Source: Edaphochlamys debaryana (Eukaryota > Chlorophyta > Chlorophyceae > Chlamydomonadales). Taken from it: 64,000 bases of DNA. Position 1 is the first letter of the stretch, and every line of letters starts with the position of its first letter. The notes under the pieces were generated by a model, which made no database searches, had not been told where the DNA came from, and was given only the letters and a program-made list of their open reading frames with translations. The DNA lies in assembly GCA_016858145.1 (NCBI GenBank), contig JAEHOE010000054.1:310001-374000 (forward strand), written 5' to 3'. Of the stretch, positions 54,701-64,000 are shown one piece after another. A program made the position numbers and the translations under genes.

Positions 54701-57700
54701 GCCGGTGGGGCGGGGGGGAGCGCAGGATGCGTTTGGGCGGCGTGTGGGAGTGCAGGCCCCGACATCAACGAACTGTGTGCCGCGCTGAGATACGCCATCT
54801 GCCGTACTTCCTGCAGAGCATCGAAATCATCAAGGAGGCGGCCAAGGTGAGAGGGGAGGGCGGGGGGGAGGGGAAGCGAGAGATCAGCCTTGGGGGATAC
54901 CGACGAGCGGGTTTTCAGCACCGATACTGGGGCAACTGCTACCCCTATCCCAGCCCCGTCGCTCTCTCTTCCTCCTTCTACCCCCTCTGCCAGGAGGACG
55001 CGTTGTTGGTCCGCACGCTGCTCGACCCACCACCCCACCCCGTGACAGGACGTGCGTGTCAAAACACACACACCCTCATTTCCCCCCCCCCGTCCCCCCC
55101 TCGACAGGAGGACGCCCTGGTGGTCTACACGCTGGTGGACCCCAAGACCGTCAAGGCCGTACAGACCGCCTGCAAGGCCCTGCAGGTGCCGTACGTGGAC
55201 CTGTGGACTGAGCTGCTGGACACCATGGAGGTGGGGGGGAGAGGGGGGAAAGAGGGTGTGTTTTGGCACGCACGGTGCGTGTCCCGTGGGCTGCTGGGGG
55301 TCTGAGGGGTTATGCTTTGCGCATGGAAGGGGCATGGTACCGGCTTCCGCCCGCCGAGTGCTTAGCGTTGATCTACGGTAACCTTCATCTCCAGTCCTCT
55401 CTCTGCCTTCTCTCCCCTTCTCGCTCTCAGGTGCACCTGAACGCCGTGCGCAGGTGGGAGTGGGTGGAGCAGGGGGCACGGGTGCAAGCGGAGGGCGTGG
55501 GGCGCCGGAGGGCGCTTCCATGCGCGGGGCCCGCGAAGCCGGCGGTGGTCCGTTGGGGGTGGTCCGTGGGGCCGCAGTGACCGGGAAGACCCCTCCCCTT
55601 GAACACGATCACTGAAGCCGAACGTATGCCGCGCCGCCGGACCCTTCAACCACTGAGTCCCCCGCTGCGCCCACCCCCACCCGCCTCCCCCAGCGGCGTC
55701 CCCGCCTCCGCCGAGACGCTGCGTAAGCCCAAGGCGGCCCTCTCGGACGAGTACTTCAAGATGATCGAGGCGGTGGTGAGGAGGGGGGAACAGGGAAGGA
55801 GTTGGGCACGGGAGAAGTGAAGGGCCCTCACCTTGGCATAGGCTCGGGCTTGTTGGGGCTTGGTTTAGGCCGGGTGAGGAAGGTGAGGCGAGACGGTGGC
55901 TCATACGGAGGAGGGAAGCTGTTGAGCTGGGACTGGGCCAAACCACCACCACGACCACCCTACACCCCCCACCTACCCACCCACCCACCCCACAGGAGTA
56001 CACTCGAAAGGCGGACGACGGAGCGCACCCGCAGGACTGGAAGCACGCCGACCTGCTCATCCTGGGGGTCAGCCGCTGCGGCAAGACGCCGCTGTCCATC
56101 TACCTGGGGCAGCGCGGGTACAAGGTGGGGTGGAGCGGGGTGGAGGGGAGGAGAGGGGAACAGGGGGGAAGGGTGAGTTGGACTGGGGAGGATTGCCGGG
56201 AAGTTTGGGGAGGGAGGAAGTGAGAGGCGTGAGGTGGTTTGCGTGGGGTAGATGTAACCCGAGCCGAGCCGGGCGGCATGCGCCGTGATCTGGATATATA
56301 TGTTGACCCCTTCCCTTCTCCCATCCTTGCCTTGCTTCTCCCCTCCGGCGCTCCCCCGTCCCGTCAGGTCGCCAACCTGCCCCTCATCCCGGGCTGCCCC
56401 GTGCCTAAGGAGCTGTACGAGATCGATCAGTCGCGGATCGTGGGCCTCATCATAGATCCCGGCGTGCTGGCCTCGATCCGCCGCAACCGGATCACCATGA
56501 TGGGCGTCAGCCGGGCGCAGAGCATCGATTACGCCGAGATCCAGGTGCGGCTTGGGCCGAGTTGGGGGCCAGGGCGAGGGGCCAGGGCAGGGCAGGGCCA
56601 TCTGTGCTGCGCATGATGAAGTGGAGTCGGCGCCTCAATCGGCTCGGCAGCGCGCTTTGCATCTGGAGCTTACACCACACCTTGAGGTAATCCTGTCCCC
56701 GTTGGTGTGTGAACGCAGAAAATCAACACCGAGCTGGACTGGGCGCGCAAGCTGTACAACACCAACCCGTCCTGGCCGGTGCTGGACGTGACTCTGCGCG
56801 GCATTGAGGAGACGGCCGCCAAGATCCTCAAGGTGCGTGTTGGCGTGGGGAGGGGTGGAGGACTCGCTACCGCGGGGATAAGCCCTCGGGTGCGCTGATA
56901 AGAGTAGGACGACCTCGCGCCAGCTGCCAGCTGGGCTTTGGGTGTGAAGCCCTCGTCTGCCTGCCTGTTTGCTTGAGCATTCAAGCGGAAGGAGGGCGCG
57001 AGGCGGGGAAGAGGCCCTTGCGCTGGCGTCAACCTGCGAGCAGTGGAGCCCTGGGCGCACGCCTGCAGACTCTCCAGCACGCGGTCCTTCCCCGCCCTAC
57101 CCGGTCTCCCCCGCCACCACCCCAGCTAAGCCCCCTTGCTAACCGCCTTGCTACCCCCCCCGCCCTTCCTGACCGCCAGATGCTCAACGACCGCCGCGGC
57201 GACGCCTCCCCCATGTGGGTCGAGGCCTACCACGCCAAGCAGCTGCGGGAGCAGGCGCTGGCGCAGGTGCGTGGATGCTCGGTGTGAAGGGCTCCTCGCA
57301 TGAGCCGGATGCTCGGTGGATGCTCGGTGTGTGTTACCGGTATGCGGTTCAGAGGGGCGTAGTCAGTGGCACGGAGCGCTGAAGGAGGCGGAAGGGAGTG
57401 TCGGAGCTCGTCTGAGGCATGGCACGCGGCGCCCCACGCTGGCCCTCCGACCCCGCCTGAAACCCCTGCCTGATGACGTTCCCCCCACTCCCACCCCGTG
57501 GGCCCCGTCCTCACCGTGCCCCCCCTTTCCCCCGTCTACCTTTGCCTCCACGCCCACAGGCGGCCGCCCAGCAGCCCATCAGCGCCACCCTGGGCGCCGC
57601 CTCCTCCTCGCCCGGCAGCAGCCCGCTCAGCTCGCGGGACGGCGGCAGCCCGCTGGCCTCGCGCGACGGCGGCGACGGGCCGGGGCCCGCGCGGGGCGGC

Positions 57701-57811
57701 GAGGCGCAGCGCTCCAGGGACGGCGGCGTGACGGCGCCGTACCCGGTGCTGCCGGAGCTCATCTATGGTGGCGCGCACGAGGGCTCGTTCATGCTCGAGG
57801 GCCTGTACTAG
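51783..57811 (+). CDS. PPDK regulatory protein (DUF299 kinase/pyrophosphorylase family)
   Basis: A bifunctional regulator: ADP-dependent phosphorylation inactivates pyruvate phosphate dikinase, and phosphate-dependent dephosphorylation restores it. In plants it acts in the chloroplast. Exons: 51783-52094, 52638-53009, 53238-53525, 53860-53902, 54143-54255, 54817-54846, 55108-55230, 55431-55453, 55694-55775, 55996-56124, 56368-56544, 56719-56832, 57180-57266 and 57560-57811, all GT-AG and in phase, 714 residues. The core (about 325-630) has [32 protein letters not shown], the P-loop [39 protein letters not shown] and the ending [20 protein letters not shown]. The first ~45 residues look like a transit peptide. 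A low-complexity stretch (to about 324) and a Ser/Gly tail make it much longer than plant RP1. The P-loop has Cys where Thr is usual. Confidence 0.93.
54994..55147 (+). repeat. duplicated exon start with alternative acceptor (PPDK regulator)
   Basis: The intron before exon 55108-55230 holds a diverged copy of the acceptor and first ~37 bases of that exon ([12 protein letters not shown] at 54994 against [12 protein letters not shown] at 55108), 114 bases upstream. The frame stays open from 54994 through to the real exon. Confidence 0.8.
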
Positions 57812-57975
57812 GGAGCGCGAGGGGTGCGAGGGACGCTAGCGGTACGAAATGGTACGGCCTGATGGCCTGTACAGCTGTACTAGGGAGCGCTACGGTGTGA
57901 TGGTTGATGGCGTGTATGATGGATGGCACGGGCATGTGATGCTGTTGTGTAAGGCGGTTGGTTTGCAGGTGCACG

Positions 57976-57980
57976 TGTAA
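57976..57980 (+). terminator. polyadenylation signal TGTAA for the PPDK regulator gene
   Basis: TGTAA in cacgtgtaataatac, 165 bases after the stop. A similar ctgtaataatac lies near 58542. Confidence 0.65.
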
Positions 57981-59608
57981 TAATACAGGTGTTGAGGTTG
58001 AGGCACGGCGGGTCACGCGTGGGCATGAGGTAGAGGTACCGGCAGGTCTTGCGACGAGGTGCGGGGGACTGCGGTGCGCTGACAGACAGATCCAGGCATG
58101 GGCATGGTATCGGACTGTGCGGTTGCCGGGTGTTCTGTGCTGCGCCATTCGTATGGCGCTGGGCTGCTGAGGCAAGGCACAAGGCACGGGCGCGGCGTGC
58201 CCGAGCGGTGGCCGGTGCTGGTGCTGGCGCTGCCAAAGCGCCAGGGCGCGGTAGCTTCGGTGTGATTGACGTGTGTGTAGGAGTACATGAGCGTTGGTTG
58301 GCTGCATGTATGCAAAGGCTCAAGGTTGACCGGGTTGAGAGCGCAAGCCGGTATGCCAGGTGGGGGTTGATGCAGGGTTGGTGGTGCTAAGGTCGTCTCG
58401 TGTGCACGGTGGATATGGTCATGTTCGAGTGCGACTTTGGAGAGATGGGAGGTGGCTGCATGGAATGTGTTTCTAAGAGGTTGAATGTGCAAAGGCCTGG
58501 ACCTGAAGTGAGATGAAAGCGAGCCATCAGGTGTGTATCGTGCTGTAATAATACGACGTTGCCCCATCCACCCCAGAATCCCGCTTCCCACAAGGGCATG
58601 CCTTCACGTCACAGCCCATGTCCCGCGCCGTGGGGAGCGCTTGGCAACGTGCTTCCGTAGTTACACATGGCTGCGACTGTGCGAGTCAATCCTCCGTCGA
58701 GCACGCACTTGCCTTCCGAACACGTGGCGGCGGCCGACTCCATCGGCGGCCTGACCCCTCCCTCGCCCTTGCCCCGCTCCCTGTCCTTTCCACCCACGCC
58801 GACCAGACGACAGGCGGAAACCCGCACGGCCTCGACCTTCGGCCCCGGAAGCGCCGCGGTCCTTGACCTTCGCCTGGCTCCTTCGTCGTTCACCCCCCAG
58901 CAGCCACGCTCACATACTGATGGCCCCCGTCAGGCGGCTCCCAGCACCGCAACGGCACTGCACTGACATGAACGTTTAGTCACGGCCGGCCAACATGCGC
59001 AGGTCATCGACACCCCAGCGACCACAAACGGAAGCCCACTCCGATGCCAATCCCCCGACCACAACCATTACCAACGAAGCGAACCGAACCTTAAGCATGC
59101 CAATCTACTGAACCCTCCCCACCTATCCCCCTCGCCGAGACAATGTCGAACCCGGACCGCTCGCCGAACCAGTGTGCTGCGCATGTGCTACCCTGCCATC
59201 CCCAGCGCCTGCTCGCGGCGGGTTAGCCCGCCGCTGGCTTATGGCATGCTAGGCCCGCTGACGCGGGCCGGCATGGCCAGGGGCCGCCGGCCGTACAGAG
59301 AGTGCCACCAGTGTCCTCTCCCAGCGCCGCCGGCTGCTGCCGCAGCTCCCGTACGCCCAGGGATCAGGCGCAGGGGCTCGGGCTGGCATCCATCCTCGGC
59401 ACCTCCCCCCTCGTGACGCTCCCACTCGGCCGCCCCCGGTGAGGGGCGCGTCGGGCTCGCCCTCCGCCTCCTTGCTCGGCTCTCGACCGGCGAGCAGCTC
59501 CTCGGCCACCACCCCGCCCCATATCCCGCGCTGCCCCCGCGCGGTGCTCCTCCTCGCCGCTCCTCCGCGTGCTGCCGCAGCATGCCGTCGCTGCTCCGCC
59601 AAAGCGCA
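57981..59608. other. convergent 3' region, no gene supported
   Basis: Lies between the PPDK regulator gene (+) and the CDPK gene (-). On the minus strand TGTAA occurs at 58661-58665, about 940 bases after the CDPK stop. No exon-like sequence was recognised. Confidence 0.55.
58661..58665 (-). terminator. candidate polyadenylation signal TGTAA for the CDPK gene
   Basis: Reads TGTAA on the minus strand. It would give a 3' UTR of about 0.94 kb, common in these algae. The evidence is the motif alone. Confidence 0.35.
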
Positions 59609-62600
59609 CTACAACCCGCGCATCATGGCCACGAACTCCGTGTAGTCTATGGAGCCGTTGCCGTCCTGGTCCACCTGGTCAATGATCTCATCGATCTCCT
59701 GGGGCGCCACGCCCAGCGCCGGGTCCGACAGCGCGTGGAACAGCTCTTGCCGCGTGATCTGGCCGTCGCCGTTCTCGTCGAACTTGCTGAACGCCTGTAG
59801 GCGAGAGCAACATCAGCAGGTCAATACCGGCGCATGTAACGAACGTGCAGGTAGCGTTTGCTGACGGCTCCCAGCCCTAAGGCCCACGAGTCCGCCACGG
59901 CCTTTGCCCTCGCCACAGCCCGCGCTCCGTCATGTCCTGCTCCCGTCGGCTCACCTGCTTGAGCAGCTCCTCGCGCTCCAGCTTGGACCGGTTGATGGTG
60001 GCCGCCAGGAACTCCTCATAGTCGATCGTGCCGTCACCGTTCACGTCCGCCTCCTGCAGGGGCCATGATGGGGTACAGGAGTGAGTCATAAGAACGTGTT
60101 GCTCGTCTCAGAACTCCGCAGGGTTCAGACTCCAAGGACCCAGCCTCCCACTCCGTCAGACCGGCCCCCCCCTGGGTCGAGGGTCTCACCGCAATCATGC
60201 GGGACACGTCGGCTTCCGTGAGGCCCTGCACGCCCTTCTTCTTGAGCGCGTCCGAGAACTCGTCCACGGAGATGGTCCCGCTCTTGTCCTTGTCGATCTC
60301 TAGGAAGATCTCGCGCATGCCATTGATCTCGTCCAGGGGCAGGCTCTTGGCGATGAGCTGCAAGCAGCAACGAGTGGCAAGGGGGTTTTAAGGTGCGGCG
60401 CTTGGTGGTCATGTTGAGCTGCTGTGGGAAGCGCACAGCCGCCTGCCTGCTCCACAGGTCGTCATACGCTTCAGACATGCCCCAAACGAGGCCTCCAACC
60501 AAGCGCCACGCGCTTCCCGCAGGCCGCCAACCCCGATGCGCCACGCACCTTGAGCGCCTCCTTCTTGAGGCGGTTCATGGCGCTGAACTGCTTGATGCGC
60601 GACAGCACCTCCAGCTGGATGGGCTGGTCGGCGGCGCAGCCGTTCTCGCGCATCCACTCGTGCTGGAGGATCTGCGTCGCCGTGGCGCGGCGCTTGGGGT
60701 CGCGGACAAGCATGCGGCGCACGCAGTCCTTGGCGGCCTCTGCGGAGCGCAGCACGCAGCACAAGGACAAGCAGGCAGGTCAGCAGGGGAGGCGCTGGAG
60801 CGGGTACCCACACTGATAAGCATTGCGTGCTGAACTGCATGCTGATTCAACCAGCCAGGATGATGCCGACGGCGGTCTCATGTTCCTTCATTTCCCTTTC
60901 CGTCCCTCGTGCCATTGGTGCTCGGTCCAGCCCAATTGAGTGCCCCCCCGCATACCCATGCATACCCAGCTCGGCACACACGCCTTCCCACATCCCCCTG
61001 CTGCTCCCCGTCGCGGGGTCCCCAGCTCTGCTCGGCCCCGTGCGCGCTGCACCCCCTGCGAGCGCTGCGCCTCACCCGAGATGTTGGGCCAGGGGTCGGA
61101 GCTGAAGTCCACCGGCTTGCCCACCACCGCCTCGAAGATCTTCTTCTCATTCTCGCCGTGGAACGGCGGGTACCCGCACAGCAGGATGTACAGGATCACA
61201 CCGCACGACCAGATGTCCGCCTCCTTGCTGTACGAGCGCTTCAGCACCTCCGGCGCCACGTAGTAGGCCGAGCCCACGATGTCCGTGAACACCTGCCCCT
61301 CCTGTGCACCCATACGGCCGCGGGAGGTGGGGAGGGGGCGGCGAGGTGCGTGAGCGACAGAGAGCATCTGGGTCGGTCCAGCGGGGGCGTGCGGCGGCAT
61401 GAGCAGGCAAGCCCCGTCTTTGCATGGCTGCCGAGCTCCAGCGCGCTGCCCAGACGGGCGTAGGGCAGAGCGGCTGGCTGGCAGAGGAGTGCGATACTGT
61501 TGTGCTGGATCTGGGTTGCATCTAGCGGGGGCCGCCCTGGGCCAGGGCCTACGCCTTTTGACCCAGGTCGGCGGGGAAAGCACCCTGGCGACACCATGCC
61601 CGGAACATGTTGTTGTCCGCACCTGGAAGAAGGAGGACAGACCGAAGTCCGTGGCCTTGAGGGCCGCGGAGGCCGACTTGTCAGACAGCAGGAAGTTCTC
61701 CGGCTTCAGGTCACGGTGGATGACGCCCATGTTGTGGCAGTGCGCCACCACGCCCACAATGGTACGGATGAGGCTGGCCGCGTCCTTCTCCGTGTAATGC
61801 CCCTTCTTCACAATGGCATCAAACAGCTCGCCGCCGGAGCACACCTCCATCGCCAGGCACACATTGCTCTTGTCCTCGTACACGCCCTGCACAGCGGGTT
61901 GGCACGCCATCAGCGCTGAAGTTGAAACCAACGAGCCGACTGGCTAGGCTGTCATGTCTGGGGCTTGCGCCTTGAGGGGAGCGTACCTTCAGGCAGACCA
62001 CGTTGGGGTGCCCCGCCAGGTGGTGCATGATCTGCACCTCGCGCTGCACGTCGCCGATCTCCTCCGCGCTGACCAGCTTCTTCTTGCTGATCACCTTAAT
62101 GGCGACGCGCTCGCCTGTCCGCTTGTTGGTGGCCGAGTAAGTGGTACCGAACGTGCCCTTGCCGAGAATGCTGCCCGGCTCATAGTCCTTCCAGCAGTCC
62201 GTGTCAGCGTACGTGGGAAGAATCCAGTTCCCGGGCTTCACGTTCTTTGTGATGGGCGCGTACTGCATTTGCACGAAGGCTTGGTCAAAAGCCCGCTCGT
62301 AACTGCGCGGCCGTGCACATGCCACATGCGCACCGTGCTCACCGGGTTGGTGCTGACTGGCTGGGACAGCTTGCCCTCCTTGAAGACAAACTGCAGCTTA
62401 ACGGTGCCGCGCCCCTTGCCCTTGCGGCTGATGAGCGGCACCTCCAGAGTGGAGTTGCCCGCGTTCAGCACCTGCGCCAGCGCCACCTTGCCGCTGCCGA
62501 GGGCCACGTCGCGAAACACGACGTTCTCATCGTAGAACTGCAACCAGATGAACGGGTATAAGCCTAACTGAGAGGGCTTGCCAGCGACTCGACATGCAGG

Positions 62601-63102
62601 CCACTTTCCGCACATCCTGCGACTCGCACCTCCAGCTTCATGTGCTGATCGGAAGACACGTTGTGGAAGGTAAACTTCTCGTTCCACTCCGGCTCCTTGC
62701 CGCCATCTGCGGGGCAGAGCGGGCTTCAGGGACTGCTGGGGCCCAGCTCGCGGAACGAGGCTGCTCACCGACTACCGTCTTTGAGCGGTGGTTCTGGTCC
62801 CCGAGGGTCAGCACCGCGTAGGGGTCCTGCGCGCACGGAACAGGGGCATAAGGACGCTGGCAAGCACCAGGACTGCCCCGCAAAGTTAAGCCATCTGCGC
62901 GGCCGCGAGTCACACCTGCTTGCCCATGCCGACGCCCAGGACACCAACGAACTCGACATCCTTGAGGAAGGCAGCTGCCACGACTGCGCACGCGCCAGAA
63001 AGCCGGAACGTCGGCAAGAAGCGCATTTGCTGGCAGCCGGCCTGCTCCCTCGTGTCGCGTACAAGACTCACGTTGCACCTCAAGGGTGCCAACTTTCGCC
63101 AT
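59609..63102 (-). CDS. calcium-dependent protein kinase with N-terminal C2 domain
   Basis: A Ser/Thr kinase activated by calcium through its own EF hands. Exons in coding order: 63102-63072, 62983-62916, 62826-62769, 62706-62630, 62537-62343, 62262-61987, 61886-61623, 61301-61076, 60739-60549, 60357-60190, 60053-59955 and 59794-59609, all GT-AG and in phase, 612 residues. Residues 1-140 form a C2 domain ([51 protein letters not shown]). The kinase follows: [51 protein letters not shown]. Then the autoinhibitory junction and four EF hands ([52 protein letters not shown]). There is no Gly at position 2, so no myristoylation; the C2 domain could supply membrane contact instead. Confidence 0.95.
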
Positions 63103-64000
63103 GACAGGCAACGGGCGCAAAGCGGGGCTGCTGCCTGGTGCGGGGTGATCGCCTTTCCTTTCTTCGCCTGAAAGGCCCCTGCTATTGGTGCTGCTAAGCA
63201 AGTCCTCCGTAGGCGTCACGTTGTGTGGACCGTCTCGGTAAACCTGCGTGCCGTGTCGCCCGCCTGCAACACAATGTAGAAAAGGGCCGTACGTAGGCAG
63301 GGGAGCCCGAGCCCCGCAGCTGCTGGGCCTGCCACCACCCGCGCTATCGTGTGCGCACGTTTGGCCGGCACACCGCGAGCCTTTGTCGTGATCTTGCCCC
63401 GTGTCCACTGCGTGCACGCAATGCTTCCAACTGCTTCTTCTTTGAGCGCGACTTCGGCTTGGGTTTGAGCACCTACACAAGTCTGCAGCGTAACTCAGGT
63501 GCTGGAACACCACGCACGGCCTGGAGCTTGCGGGAGTTGCGCGCCCGGCGGGGGGCAGCACGGGCCTCGACACGGCGCCACAGCTGGCACCAGCCACGGG
63601 CCCAGGCCCGGGGACCTTCCGTTGCCTCCGACGCGGCCATTACTATGCTGGCGCCAGTGAGTTCTCTCTGTAGCAACAGCCACGCTGGCAGCGGTGAAAG
63701 CTCACGCGTCCGCTGTGTGCTGAGCCCTAAGCCCCTTCGGAGGGCCCGATGGGGCCCCGCTGTGATCTGCTTCTGTGGCACTGTGGTGCTGGCCTGGGCC
63801 CCAAAGCGCCCGGCACTCTCGGGGCTATGGGACGGTGGCCTGAGGTGCCTGACAAAACAAAGTGAACAGAGTCTTTAGACGAGTGCGGCGTTGAGAGCTA
63901 TGCCCCGGTGGATCGCTCATGGCACCCATATCCTGGTTGTCCTTTCCGGGCGGCAGGAGGAGGCACTAACCGCCCGCAACTGGTCAAGCGGGACTGCAGG
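63103..64000. other. upstream of the CDPK gene, no gene supported
   Basis: Contains the CDPK promoter and 5' UTR. Open frames here (for example 63351-63878 on +) have no recognisable domain or splice structure. I see no TATA box. Confidence 0.5.

Noticed and set aside
62263..62342. A separate kinase start at about 62325 ([15 protein letters not shown]), which would split the C2 part from the CDPK
   Set aside because: An 80-base GT-AG intron here joins the C2 exons to the kinase in phase (STNP then [11 protein letters not shown]). That is simpler than a second promoter inside this short interval.
1..64000. tRNA or rRNA genes, CRISPR arrays, insertion sequences
   Set aside because: None was recognised. 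The intron-rich gene structure shows eukaryotic nuclear DNA, so bacterial-type features are not expected.

Overview
This looks like nuclear DNA of a green alga, most likely a core chlorophyte (Chlorophyceae). The DNA is very GC-rich. Genes lie on both strands, and most have 6 to 18 short exons with C-rich 3' intron ends. Several stop codons are followed by TGTAA, the green-algal polyadenylation signal. The products are eukaryotic: a U2 snRNP protein, a cytosolic ribosomal protein, a CDPK, and a regulator of pyruvate phosphate dikinase (PPDK). Because of the GC bias nearly every frame is open, so I rebuilt genes from splice sites, reading phase and family similarity. All exon limits are my own reading and no transcript was available.

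Layout. 1-9.5 kb: the 3' end of one RRM-protein gene and a complete, very repetitive relative with two RRMs, both on +. 10.6-13.0 kb: a chloroplast-targeted membrane protein of unknown function (-). 15.1-23.0 kb: splicing factor SF3B2/SAP145 (-, about 18 exons). 24.5-27.3 kb: ribosomal protein uS17/RPS11 (+). 28.1-31.4 kb: a secreted protein with three ShK-like domains and a GH19 chitinase domain (-). 33.4-35.9 and 38.7-41.2 kb: two nearly identical genes (+) with the same signal peptide and ShK-like domains, but ending in a CAP/SCP domain. 42.2-51.4 kb: a coiled-coil protein of about 2,200 residues (-). 51.8-57.8 kb: a PPDK regulatory protein of the DUF299 kinase/phosphorylase family (+). 59.6-63.1 kb: a calcium-dependent protein kinase with an N-terminal C2 domain (-).

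The most active part is 28-43 kb. The ShK-chitinase and ShK-CAP genes are head to head and share promoter, signal peptide and ShK exons as a large inverted repeat. A 5.3-kb block holding one ShK-CAP gene and the tail of the neighbouring coiled-coil gene was then duplicated in tandem very recently. This left a truncated, frameshifted copy of that tail and a short filler at the joint. The secreted genes fit a role at the cell wall or in defence; that is inference.

Intron structure is the second theme. Five introns read best as GC-AG, two of them at the same place in paralogous RRMs. Several introns carry small duplications across an exon edge, one of which offers an in-frame alternative acceptor. 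At least four introns in two genes share a 3' sequence module. The other genes are housekeeping or signalling genes with no evident functional link.
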